Positions 19,885-31,048 of a stretch of DNA of 64,000 nucleotides are shown one piece after another. Below the pieces are notes generated by a model that ran no database searches, was not told the origin of the DNA, and saw nothing but the letters and a program-made list of their open reading frames with translations. Made by a program: the position numbers and the translations under genes. Origin of the DNA: Calamus simplicifolius (taxonomy: Eukaryota; Streptophyta; Magnoliopsida; Arecales; Arecaceae); NCBI GenBank assembly GCA_900491605.1, contig UESW01000121.1, forward strand, positions 20,391-84,390, given 5' to 3'. How positions within the stretch are numbered: position 1 is the first letter of the stretch; every line of letters begins with the position of its first letter.

Positions 19885-20215
19885 CTCTGAACCTCGGCAG
19901 GGCCGAGTGAATAAATCTCCGAACCTTGGCAGGGCCAAGTCAAATTATCTCCGAACCTCGGCAGGGCCGAGTGAATAAATCTCCGAACCTTGGCAGGGCC
20001 AAGTCAATTATCTCCGAACCTCGGCAGGGCCGAGTGAATAAATCTCCGAACCTTGGCAGGGCCAAGTCAATTATCTCCAAACCTCGGCGGGGCCGAGTGA
20101 ATAAATCTCCGAACCTTGGCAGGGCCAGGTCAATTATCTCCGAACCTCGGCGGGCCGAGTGAATAAATCTCCGAACCTTAGCAGGGCCAAGTCAAATATC
20201 TCCAAAACTCGGCTG
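19885..20215. repeat. Second hairpin array in Tat copy B
   Basis: About ten units alternate CCTCGGCAGGGCCGAG and CCTTGGCAGGGCCAAG, with spacers TGAATAAATCTCCGAA or TCAATTATCTCCGAA. The hairpin cores match the main array but the spacers differ. It lies upstream of the antisense coiled-coil gene. Confidence 0.9.
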
Positions 20216-22179
20216 GCCCGGGTGACAGGTTCCCTGAACCATGATGGGAAAAGGTACGGATTCCCTGGAATTCGGCCAAAGCCGACCCACGATAAATCAA
20301 GCTCCGGTAAAAGCGAAGCATAAAAATATCAAACTTCTGATCGAGGTAGGGAGCGTATTTCGCCGAACGATCCCTAGACCGTCGCTTGCGAACCTCGATT
20401 AGTTCGGATGGCGTGAGATCCTCCTCTAAGGACAAGCGGGACGCCTTTGTACCCCACAAACAACAGCAAACCCGGCACAGAAAAGATAGAGATTGAAAAA
20501 CAGAACGTAACTCTCTTTATTGCCGATCAAGATTAGTTACAGATGCCTCACAGGCGTTACAAGAGCATTGAAATGCATAAAATAAAGGCAAATACAAAAC
20601 TCGGGCAACTGCTCCAAGGCAGACCTAGGCAATCGTGATGCTCCAGCGTCCGACCGCCGAACTAGATAGGTCGCATCCAGACAGCTCGAGCTGATGGTAG
20701 CCGGTCGACATGGACCAATAGTTGCGACTGGCTTCAGTTGGTAGCGATATCTCGGCGACCCAACCGAGATATCTGGATGGCCATCCCAGACCACCCAACC
20801 GAGGGACCCCTCGACGAGCAGGTAGGAGGCCAGCGGACCCTGGCATCGGAACGCTCTCCCAAACCGAGTGCGTACCGCCGCGCCTTGCCAAGTCTCAAGG
20901 ACAAGGAGTCGGCGGGCGAAGCACTTTCACCCCCTTCCCAGGTGGCGAAAGATTCCCCAGGCGGCTGAGCCCGGGAATCCAAACCAGGGGAGGAGGCGAA
21001 ATTCACACAACCCATGGGGGTCCGCGTGCGCTTCCTACCATGCGTCTCCGAAGGGGATCCACAAAGGTCACACGGGAAGAGTATATGTGCGCTCCCCGTG
21101 TGATCTCTGCGCCCCCCATGTGCGCTCTCCATGTGATCTCCGGGACTCATCCCCTAAGGGTGAGCCATTCTTCGACAGCTCCCCGGTCGCCCCAGCTATC
21201 CAGCGGCAAGGAGCCTATGAGAGGAAAGCTTGGTCCTCCCACTCGTAACAGCAGAGAAATGAGCATAATAGAAGCTCTGATAGAAAAGACACCTTGGGGA
21301 TAACCAAACATGACCCCTTTCCCCCTTTTTTATAGGCAGAAAAGAGCCGGGAAAAGCTACCCAAGCTGTAAGTCCCGAGATTCGAACATTTGGCCCATAC
21401 CTCCACGTGGCCCTCAGGATGAACGCGGCGCCCCACTGCGCGCCAAGCCCACCGCCTGAGTTGTGACATATACGGAGATCTCCTTTGATCCCGAGTCATG
21501 ATCATTAAATGCAGAAGATCACCCGCCAGCACTTCAAAAACTGGCGGGCTCAGAATATCGTCCTTCGAAAGCGACGTCCTCCAATGGTAAACGGTTGCGT
21601 GCGCGTCACGACAAAACGATCTGCATGGGAAAAGAGCTCCTTCCGGAAAGCTCTGCTGCAGCTTTATGTTCCCCACTACGCCGTATCATCAACTCTGGTG
21701 AAATAAAAACTGAGTCACCTGCGGGACAACAGGGCGTTGGCAGAATAGCAGAAAGCGCGAAGGCCTACTTCTCTTGTCGGCCCCAGCCGACCTACTTCTC
21801 TTGTCGGCCCCAGCCGACCTATTCTGCTCATAGGCCCCAGCCGACCTACTTTTCTTGTCGGCCCCAGCCGACCTACCTTCTTCGTTGGCCCCAACCGACC
21901 CTAGCCGGTACGTTTCCTTCAATCCCGAGATAAGGATGGCCTAAGAGCGTCAGCAAGCCATAAGTCGTTCACAATCGAAGCAAGGCTAAATGACAATAAG
22001 GTCGCGCAAGAAAAACACTTAAGTGGAAACAGAAAATCCTCTTATTAAGAAACGTCAGACAGACTTCTGAAAAACGAAATACAAGAGTGGCCCCTAAGGG
22101 TCAGGAACCACACCGGTTTTGGCCGAACTTTCGGTTGCATCTACAGAAGCGTGACTAGACTCGCCCTTCTCTAATACTT
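20216..22179. other. Tat copy B internal region without a supported gene
   Basis: Several overlapping open frames occur on both strands in GC-rich DNA, but none has a recognisable domain or a counterpart in another copy. A TATAAAAA motif occurs on the minus strand at 21327-21334. A short array lies at 21765-21905. The part next to 22180 is probably 3' UTR of the antisense spliced gene. Confidence 0.45.
21765..21905. repeat. Short array of GTCGGCCCCAGCCGAC hairpins
   Basis: Five units of 27-30 bp with core GTCGGCCCCAGCCGAC (6-bp arms) and spacer CTACTTCTCTT. This is a third hairpin family in the same element, with the same arm length and 3-4 base centre. Confidence 0.85.
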
Positions 22180-25058
22180 TTACCCCCTCGCGGCAGCTTG
22201 CGACCGTCCCCCAGAAATTGCGGCTTCGCTGGGACCCGGGACAACACCAGGGTCGGTGTCTGAGACGTCGACATATTCGTCCTCTTCCTCCCCCTCGGAC
22301 TTGCCCTCATCAGGAGTTTCAGCATCCAGGAAAGAGAGATCCCATTCCGGATGCTCGCCAGATATCTTCTCTTTGCATTCCTGAGGCCCAAGTTGGAAGG
22401 CGCCAACACTGATAGCATCCTGCCTCCCCTTGAGTATGGCGAGCTGCATGTTGGCCTCAGCAGCCTGTTTCTCAGCTTCTGTGACTTGGGCCCACAGAAT
22501 GATATTTTGCTCCTCGAACTCGCCGGCCCATCTCGGATTCTGAGATCTTGTTACGGCTGGACACGAGCTCGCCTTGAAGAGCCCGAACCTCCAACTCCAA
22601 CTTCGCCATCTGAAAAAAGCCGAAGTAAGTCGGCATCACAAGAAACCAGTAGGAAAAGCTAAAAAAGGGGAACGAGATCGTACCTCCTCCTCTCGTCTGG
22701 CCAACCTCTGGCCGACTCCTCAGCCTCGCTCCTGGCTCTTGTTCTGTCGGCCCCGACCAGCTCAACTCTCTCCTGCAGATTGTTAATCCTTAACTGTTTG
22801 GCTTCAGCATCCTCTCGGGCTTGGGATAGCTCGTTGTTCACCCAAGCTATCACCCCTTGCTGCCATTTAGCACCCTCCCTCAAACGGGCAATTTCGCTAT
22901 CGCGACGCTTCAGTCGATACTCCACCTCCTCGAGCATCCTAGTCAAACACTTCCTCTCGTCGGCAGCTTCTTTCCCAGCCGACCCATACTCTCGCTATGT
23001 TCTCGCCGCATCGCCTTCACCTCCGCGGAATGCTTCGACTCGATTCTGGCCAGCTCCAAGCATGTGTTGTCATTCTTCGCCAGGAGTTCCTGCAACTCCC
23101 CCACCCTACGCTTCTGCTTGGACACCTCGGCCAGAGCGACCTGGTGTGCCGCCCTTACTCCCTTCAAGCTCCTATCGATCATATCCATAAGCTCTTCGAA
23201 CTTCTCAGACACTTTTAGTCGTGATTGGAGCTCGGCATTATCCCGCCTGGCCTGAATGCTGGCCCCTGTCGCCAAACTCAAGCGCCAGCATATCGCCCGG
23301 GAAAGAAAAATGCTCTGCGAGACAAAAAATGAATAAAAACCCACAATGAGGTCAATCGGCAAACATATACCGCGCGAAAGAAATAACTTACTCGCGAGGC
23401 ATAGGCCCGAGTCATCCTCATCAGGGTCGTGTTATCGATGTCGGAAAGGAGATGGATACTCTCGGCCACGCCCTGCTGACCGAATGCGGCATCGACCAGC
23501 TCCAAGTCTGCGAACTTGTCCGTCGAAGGATCGGCACCTGGATGCAGGGCCGACCTCATTAAGACGGAAAATGCCTCCTCAACACCATCATCCGAACTGC
23601 TGGGCTAACCGTCCCCGCCTGAGGGACCGACCTGGGCGACCTCCGCCTGAGAGGCCCCCAATCTTCCAGCCTCTTTTGTCAAGGCCCTGGCTTGGACTTC
23701 CTCGAATAATTCGGCTAGCCCAAGCGCCAGCCTCCCCAAAATCTTTTTCGAGGGAGCTCCCAATGCGGGACTCCCACCTTGCTGCATCCCCTCCTCCGAC
23801 GCATCCTTTCGGTTACCGCCACCTGCATCTCCTCCGCGGGCTCCCCCGAAGCCTCGGTCTGACCCGCTTCTTGATCCATCGAGGGCGGTCCGACCTCGCT
23901 ACCACCGACTCCCCTACAGAGAGACCAAGAGGGGGCTCTTCCCGAACCTCCTCGGCCGTAGCCTTCTTATCTCCCTCCCCTAATGGAGCCGACGGCGATC
24001 CCGCGGGGATAGCAGGATCCTCAGCACGACCGCCTCTCCTGAATCCCCCACTGGTTCCTCTTTCAAGGGAGACGCGGTCGGACGAGCCAACGGAGCCTCA
24101 TCCGAGCTATCTGATATCTCCAACACGAGAGGGTCGGAGGCCATAACCATTCTCCCCGGGCCCTCCTTCGCCCCCGACGCTTCTGCCGTGGCTACTTCGG
24201 CACCTGGCGGGCTTCTTGCGGAGATGTGAGCCCTTTTCTCGGGCCTGCCACTGTCCGCACCGCTACCTTCCCCGGGGTTCTTCCCTTTCTTCCTCTTGGA
24301 GAGGCTCGTCAAAGCCGACCTCTTGGCTGAAGGAACAAAACATACACGATCAGATCCAAGCGCATTCATCGAGAAAACGCACAGCGAGAAATTTAAAAAG
24401 AAGATTCACCTTGCGGGTCCAGGGGGCTGAGCTCTGCTGCGAAGAGAGCCCCCTCTGATAGAAGATCATTGGCCGAAAACACCTGCCCATTACGAAGGAC
24501 GTCCAAGTCCCTCTCCTCCTGCGCCGATAAAACCGGATGCGTCTCCGCGTCCCTTACAAAATCCCCCCATCTCCGAGGGAAGCCGGAACCGATGTTCCCT
24601 TCCGCTATAACGAACCGACTCTTCCACCCCTTAATGGAAGATGGCTTATCCGCAATGACGTTGAAAGATCTCCGGGGTCCGATGTAGGGCCACTCTGATT
24701 TCCTCCCAGGAATCAAGTGGTAACAGGTGCGGAAAAGGGGGAGAGTTGCGACGATTTGAATATGGTGGCACATCGAGATGAATCCGACGATGCTCCGCCA
24801 GCTGTTTGGAGCCACCATTGACGGGCAGATATTATAGTGGGTCATGATTTCCTTCACCAGAGGGTGGAGAGGAAAACGGAGACCCGCCTTCAAAGTATCT
24901 TCATAGACAAAAACCCCAGACTCTAAATCATGAGTAACTCTATCTCCGGGTTCCGGCACCCGTAGAACGATATCCATGGGCATGCCATACCACTCATGAA
25001 TCCTCCCCAAATCCTCGGCAACGATTTTTGAGACCACGTCGTCGAGGCTCATCGCCAT
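22180..25058 (-). CDS. Four-exon antisense gene of Tat copy B (gypsy-type transposon domain plus coiled coil)
   Basis: Proposed exons on the minus strand: 25058-24410, 24326-23392, 23314-22684, 22609-22180. Introns of 83, 77 and 74 bp have GTGAAT/TTCAG, GTAAGT/CGCAG and GTACGA/TTCAG borders. Exon 1 joins exon 2 in phase 1 and restores the frame (Q-A-K-R-S-A-L). Exon 1 carries GLRFPLHPLVKEIMTHYNIC and APNSWRSIVGFISMC, typical of the plant family named 'putative gypsy type transposon'. Exon 2 is acidic and Ser/Pro-rich; exons 3-4 are coiled coil, ending with EHPEWDLSFLDAETP and an acidic tail. Exon 2 has a TAG and frameshifts, and exons 3 and 4 have 1-base slips, so this copy is degraded. Family C at 63324-64000 preserves exon 3, intron 3 and exon 4 with open frames. 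Confidence 0.65.
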
Positions 25059-25160
25059 CTCGGTTGAAACAAATACCAAGCGAAAACGATGAGCGTCGAA
25101 GAGGATGAAAGGCCAAAACTCTTCTGAAAGCAAGGCGAGAGAACGCCGCGAGCATGCATG

Positions 25161-25174
25161 TATATATACATATA
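25161..25174 (-). promoter_or_regulatory. TATA-rich motif upstream of the antisense spliced gene
   Basis: TATATGTATATATA on the minus strand, about 105 bp before the ATG at 25058. The spacing fits a TATA box with a 5' UTR of about 75 nt. I chose the start at 25058 (MAMSLDDVVSKIV) over the upstream ATGs because those lie near or before this motif. Confidence 0.45.
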
Positions 25175-25456
25175 GTGCGGCTGTCGCTTTACTTCCCCAC
25201 CAAGGAAGCCGCCTTGAGGAGATGGAGCGTCTCGCCCGAGGCATCCGGAACCGCCTCGACAGACGCCCGATCGATCGGGATCAACGACGTGGCGTAATCC
25301 CAATCGTCACTCTCAGAGAAGCCTTAGCCCCGAAGGCAGTGCGGCCCTGTCGCATTAATTAGGACATCATTGCACGGGCTGTCTAAACCAAGACGTCCCA
25401 TCCGGGACACGCCACATGGACTTGTACTCCCTATGCCCGAACCTACGCTTCGAACT

Positions 25457-25469
25457 AGGGAGTGGAGGG
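25457..25469 (+). other. Polypurine tract, Tat copy B
   Basis: AGGGAGTGGAGGG, followed by CATG and then the 3' LTR. This is the expected plus-strand primer position. Confidence 0.75.
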
Positions 25470-25473
25470 CATG

Positions 25474-26315
25474 TGTTGGGGGGTAAAATCGACATTGCAT
25501 TAATATCCGTGCGAGGGGCTAAGGTCGACCTCCTCCCTCCGCCCTTCTGGGCTTCCGTAGCTTGGCCCCTTCCGGGCTTCCGTAGCTCGGCCCCTTCCGG
25601 GCTTCCGTAGCTCGGCTCCTTCCGAGCTTCCATAGCTCGTCTCCCCCTGAGTCACCATGACTCGCTTACGTCAAATAATTCACAATCCATTATCCACCTC
25701 CACGGAACCTGATGCAGGAGAGCCTAGGTTCACCATAACAGCATCCTAGACAAAGGAATCATGTCGAAACGTGGCCTAGAACCTATCGTAACTACCCCAG
25801 GTCTACTCGACCAGATCTCGAGACATCAAGGTGCTCTCCCAGCCGTCAATCCCCTAACAGACAGGATACAGGCCCCGCGGCCCCACAGCGGCCTGATTCT
25901 ATCCACCTCCGTATCCTAACAACCTCTGAACCTTCCAGAAGACGCTCGATGTCCAGATGACAGTCTATAAATGGGACACTCCCAAATTCCCTCAGGTACG
26001 TAGATCTCCTTGCGCACATGCACGCGCCTCTCCATATACACACACGGGCACCCCCACTGCTCTCTCCGGCAGCTCGTCGGCGCTCCTGCCCTCTGGAGCT
26101 TCCGATTGGCCGCCCCCGGAGAGGCCTCCCGGAGAGATCCACCTCCCCACTGTCTGGTTGATCGCCGATTTCTTCTCCACTGACTTGAGCGTCGGAGGGT
26201 CTTCCGCGGAGAACCATCCCCAGCGTCCCCCGCGTGTGGACTTCTTGTGCAGGTCCGCCCCCCTCTTCTGAAGATCGACCGCGTCCGAGTCGGAGGACGG
26301 ATCCCGGCGGCAATA
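25474..26315 (+). repeat. 3' LTR of Tat copy B
   Basis: 842 bp, starts TGTTGGGGGGTAAAATCGAC and ends CGGCGGCAATA (the normal terminal CA is TA here). Followed by CAATC, the target duplication. It differs from the 5' LTR at only scattered positions. Confidence 0.95.
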
Positions 26316-27131
26316 CAATCCATCGAAAGCTCATACATTAATTACAATAAGATTAAGGGCTTGATATATACCAATATTTAGTATACTAATTACAAATGTC
26401 TAAACTCGATGTTAAATGAAACAAGAGGTCCTAAGCACTATCTCGAAATCATATCGATATAATAATAATAATAAAATCCAACCAAACCATAAAGTTTATC
26501 TAATAAGTAGCCTTTCTCATTGCATATAATTAACTTCATGTTTGATATAGCCATCCTTTTTAAGTTATATAAATAATAAGTATCTACATAATTATCCTCT
26601 CAAAATAGGCAATCATTGATGGTAAGAAAGAATTAAAAATTAAAAGGAATTGATATGATGAATCAAGCGTCACATAATTGTTCCACAGGAAACAGATTTT
26701 ATAACTCTGTCCTTTGGAGGCCGGTCATCAGATTTGCACTATTTTTTTTTTTTTTTTATGTTTTTTTTTTTTTAACATCAATCTGAAAAACAAAAGCAAT
26801 GGACTACAGTTTAACAAAACTAGAAGGCTGGTGGTGGCTGGGAAGTCCTTTTCCCACCGAACTTCAAGATTCCAAATGCCATTTCAGTTCACTTCGTTGA
26901 TGGTATTTTGGGCTGTCATTGACAGCAAGTCTTCTGCGAGGATCCGTGGGGAACCCAATTGCCTCGTCTAGACGCTACGTGTCTTAATAACTAATTCGAC
27001 CCATGGTTAGCTTTCTGTGTGGTGTCTAGTGGAAGCCCAATTGCCACGTCGTCCCCCCCCCCCCCCCCCCCCCGTATACGCTGGGTTCTGCCCATTTCTC
27101 CTCTTTATCCCCTCTCACTTTGTCCCTTTAA
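26316..27131. repeat. Tandem block copy I, right part
   Basis: Resumes the block interrupted by Tat copy B. 26320-27120 matches 30250-31040 nearly base for base and, in part, 32590-33250. No coding sequence. Confidence 0.85.
27053..27073. repeat. Poly-C tract (21 C)
   Basis: A run of 21 C between CGTCGT and GTATACGCTGGG. The paralogous places at about 29345, 29740, 30985 and 33177 have only four to six C. Confidence 0.95.
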
Positions 27132-28439
27132 GAATAATGTTCAACATAGGAAAAAAAAAAAACATTTGGTTAAAAAAATAATAGTCTGATGTAAAAAAAA
27201 GATTAATTTTTGTTTGGAAAAAATTCTTTGTTAGAAAAGTGAGAAAGAACCAACTAAAAAAAATTAATTATTTGATCAGCTAAAAAAATTTAATTGATTA
27301 AAAAATAATAGTTTGATGGCTTATAGAAATGGAAAAAAAGAAAAAGAAGTGGCTTAATGAAACAATATTGATAGTAAAAGCAATCTTTAAAGATAACTCA
27401 TGCAGGCAATACACCACTCTAGTTAAAGCATATATGAATTTGAATAATTTTTTTTAAATAAATTTGTGACAAGTATTAGGTTGAATAAGTAGTGATCGTG
27501 TTTTAAATTATGAAATTTGATTTGTTTAAATAATTTTGCTGTTAGGTTTAATTTATTGAAAGTTAAAGATTTTCATATGTTTTTTTTTCTTTTAAAGACT
27601 TACGAGAAATCAAATACATATTGATAACCTAATAAAAATTTATTTATACTTAATAAAAATTAATTTACATCGCTTCCTAAATGTTGTTAAATGTGTGATA
27701 CTAGTTGGACTAATTCCTAAAGAAACAAAAATAATAAAAAGTACCAAACAGGCTCAAAGATATTGGAAAAGAATAACTTTAGCTATCCATGTATTAAGGA
27801 ATCATCACATAAACATTTGAACTATTGTTACGTATAAGCCATATTAGTTAGTTAACAAATAAATATTGTTAATTCATGATGCACATGTTGTTAATTATAG
27901 ATGATGCATAGAGATCATGCTAAGAGGCCTACTTGGTTGATTGATGGTACTACTACTTGGGTATCCTTCAATTCGTAAACTGATGCTCCATCCTCACTGA
28001 TCAATAGTGCATCCTAATATAAGAGTAACTATGGTGCTGCTGATAATGATCAAAGAATTTAAAACTGGTACTAGAACAGAAGTATATGCCCATACATTTC
28101 ATAGTTTGTTTGTGCTTTGATGATATTCAAGGATCTATAATTGATTATTTCTTTTATATAGCGCAACATCCAAATATCATAGCTACATCACTCAATATAA
28201 TAATTATAATATAGAGTTACATTAGTCCGTCAAAACTATAATAGAGCTAGCAACAAGCTTGATGAGATAAGTGATGCCAAAGTATTTACCATAAAAGAGA
28301 ATAGATCTATGTCAATTGATTAATGCATCCAATATTTATATTTTTGCCACCAGAGAAAAAAAAAAAGGTCTAAAGATACTTGTAACAAGGAGTGTGTGTG
28401 TTTCCTGCACGGATTGGAAGTCGTGCAGGTAGGGGTGCA

Positions 28440-29123
28440 ACATGGGTCGGGTTCAATTCGAATTCGGTCCGTCGAACGCAATTTACTGCAGTGTTTAAAC
28501 TCATGTTTGCCCAACCCAACCCAAAAGACCCGGGTTTAACCCGGCCCGATTTGCAATTAACCGGTATTAGGGTTGACCACAACCCGAACCCAAGATAATC
28601 CGAACCCGAGGGTTACCCGAACGGGGGTAGCTTATCGGCACTAGATTTTTGGGGGCGTTGAAAATGCCAATCGGATTAGATAATATGGCCAACATGAGAA
28701 CGAGGAGGGCAAGGTCGTCGATCGTAGGCGAGGAAAAGGATAAGCATAAAGGCGGACTACCCGCACATTTCGTTTCACTTCCCGCCTCCTCTTCTTTGTT
28801 TACAGCACCTCCTCCTCTTCTTTGTTTCAGGTAAGACTTTTTTTTAATACAAAGTTAAAGCCCCGAGTCCAGCTTATGTGTTCGGCAAGGAATTTTATTT
28901 TTTCCTCTTTGGAATCCATAATTCAGTGTTTATTTACTTTGAAAAAAGTATTTTTTTTTCTCATCAACCCGAATTTCAATCCGAAACTCAACTCGAACCT
29001 GATTTTTAAAAATAGGGTTAGGGTTAAAGTTTTACAAATAAGGTTAGGGTTGACATTTTACAAATAGGGTTATGGTTAATGTTAAGAAAAACTTGAATTT
29101 CATGAGCCCGAGTTGCACCCTTA
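28440..29123. mobile_element. hAT-like nonautonomous element (684 bp)
   Basis: Ends are TAGGGGTGCAACATGGGTC and, on the other strand, TAAGGGTGCAACTCGGGCTC, an imperfect terminal inverted repeat. Flanks CGTGCAGG (28432-28439) and TGTGTAGG (29124-29131) make an 8-bp target duplication with two C/T differences. The empty site CGTGTAGG survives at 29516-29523 in the neighbouring duplicate. Inside are degenerate GGGTTCGGGTT-like stretches and no transposase. The 8-bp duplication and TAGGGGTG ends fit hAT-superfamily MITE-like elements. Confidence 0.78.
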
Positions 29124-29124
29124 T

Positions 29125-29850
29125 GTGTAGGACACGGATCAGGGCCTCTAAATTCATAGAAAATTTCAACATGCTGAAGCTTCAAGTCTATCCACGGGCC
29201 ATCTGGGAAGCTTCAAGTGCTGTGTTTTATATTATAAGTACAATTAATCCAATACAATTAGAAGCTTTATTTTAATAACTTGGACTCGTGGTTAACATTC
29301 AGCTTTCTATGTGGACCCTAGTGGAAGCCCAATTGCCTCGTCGTTCCCCCGTACACGCTGGGTTCTGCCCATTTTTCCTCTTGTCCGGTGCAACGTTGGG
29401 GGTCATTTGTTATGTAAAAGTCACTTCGTCCCCTCTCACTTTGTCCCACTTTTAGAGTTACAGGTATATTCTTAAAGTGATAACGACTCCAACGTTTCCT
29501 GCATGGATTGGAAGCCGTGTAGGACACGGATCGGGGGCCTCTAAATTCATTGAAAATTTCAACGTGCTGAAGCTTCAAGTCTGTCCGCGAGCCATCTGGG
29601 AAGCTTCAAGTGCTGTGTTTTATATTATAAGTACAATTAATCCAATACAATTAGAAGCTTTATTTTAATAACTTGGACTCGTGGTTAACATTTAGCTTTC
29701 TGTGTGGACCCTAGTGGAATCCCAATTGCCTCGTCGTTCCCCCCGTACACGCTGGGTTCTGCCCATTTCTCCTCTTGTCCGGTGCAACGTTGGGTCCATT
29801 TGTTATGTAAGTCACTTGGTCCCCTCTCACTTTGTCCAATATTTTTATCA
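29125..29850. repeat. Direct duplication, period 392 bp
   Basis: 29131-29455 is repeated at 29523-29845 with about 95 percent identity by eye (GACACGGATC ... CCCTCTCACTTTGTCC). The second copy keeps the empty target site of the hAT-like element. Confidence 0.88.
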
Positions 29851-31048
29851 AATGGGCAAATGGGCCACATGGTGCTCTGCGAACCGCAATATGTGTTCTC
29901 ACTAGTGTCAATTATCTTATCCCCTCCCTCCCTCCTTTCCATTCTTCCATAGTATATATGTCCATGTATTACGATCTTCAATTGAAGATAGTATAGTTAT
30001 ACACAATTAAATGATATTAATCATAAAAAATAGAGAAACTATCCATTAATTATTCTACACGATATAAAAGACTTACATAACCAAAAGGTATTATAAGCGG
30101 CACCCTTTTGTGCCTCAACCATAGCTGCTTATGTGTAATTATATGTTGTAAATTTTCACAAAAGTGAAGATTAATTCAGATGTATTGAAGAATGTACACA
30201 TTTGAGCATTTATATCTATTAGGACTCATTATGATGACCCCCTCTAATGACAATCCATCGAAAGGTCATACATTAATTGCAATAAGATTAAGGGCTTGAT
30301 ATATACCAATATTTGGTATACTAATTACAAGTAGGTGTCACTTGTCTAAACTCAATGTTAAATGAAACAAGAGGTCCTAAGCACTATCTCAAAATCATAC
30401 CGATAGAATAATAATAAAATCCAACCAAACCCATAAAGTTTATCTAATAAGCAGCCTTTCTCATTGCATATAATTATTAACTTTATGTTTGATATAGCCA
30501 TCCTTTTAAGTTATATAAATAATAAGTATCTATCTAATTATCCTCTCAAAATAGGCAATCATTGATGGTAAGAAAGAATTAAAAGGAATTGATATGATGA
30601 ATCAAGCGTCACATAATTGTTCCACAGGAAACAGATTTTATAACTCTGTCCTTTGGAGGCCGGTCATCAGATTTGCACTATTTTTTTTTTTTTTTTGCTT
30701 TTTTTTAACATCAATCTGAAAAACAAAAGCAATGGACTACAGTTTATCAAAACCAGAAGGCTGGTGGTGGCTGGGAAGTCCTTTTTCCCACCGAACTTCA
30801 AGATTCCAAATGCCATCTCGCTTCACTTCGTTGATGGTATTTTGGGCTGTCATTGACAGCAAGTCTTCTGCGTGGATCCGTGGGGACCCCAATTGCGTCG
30901 TCTAGACGCTGCTAGGTGTCTTAATAACTTCGACCCATGGTTAGCTTTCAGTGTGGTGTCTAGTGGAAGCCCATTTGCCACGTCGTCCCCCCGTATACGC
31001 TGGGTTCTGCCCATTTCTCCTCTTTATCCCCTCTCACTTTGTCCCTTT

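Larger units (their letters stand above)
10929..26315 (+). mobile_element. Full-length Tat-lineage LTR retrotransposon, copy B (15.4 kb)
   Basis: Two 842-bp LTRs (10929-11770 and 25474-26315) enclose 13.7 kb. The 5-bp target duplication CAATC flanks it at 10924-10928 and 26316-26320. The uninterrupted target is visible in the paralogous block near 30246-30260, where the flanks run together as CTCTAATGACAATCCATCG. PBS is at 11774, PPT at 25457. Gag-pol (11856-17230) is broken. The 8.2 kb after pol hold hairpin arrays and two antisense genes (19109-19411 and 22180-25058). Near-identical LTRs point to a fairly recent insertion. Confidence 0.96.
27132..31048. repeat. Tandem block copy II (noncoding)
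   Basis: Repeats copy I: 27132-28400 matches 8510-9670, and 29850-31048 matches 10450-10928 joined to 26316-27131. It contains a hAT-like insertion (28440-29123) and an internal 392-bp duplication. No supported gene. Confidence 0.85.

Noticed and set aside
20722..21303. 193-residue plus-strand frame in Tat copy B, with opposite-strand frames over the same DNA
   Set aside because: GC-rich low-complexity translation with no recognisable domain and no counterpart in another copy. A TATAAAAA at 21327-21334 on the minus strand is suggestive but supports no coding sequence I can identify.
21215..21676. 153-residue minus-strand frame in Tat copy B
   Set aside because: Begins upstream of the TATA-like motif, has no known motif and no homologue in the window. 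It may be untranslated sequence.
23346..24146. 266-residue plus-strand frame rich in Pro, Arg and Ser
   Set aside because: It is the complement of exon 2 of the antisense gene, whose splice borders and family C relative support the other strand.
28649..28834. 61-residue plus-strand frame inside the hAT-like element
   Set aside because: No transposase motif; too short and unsupported.
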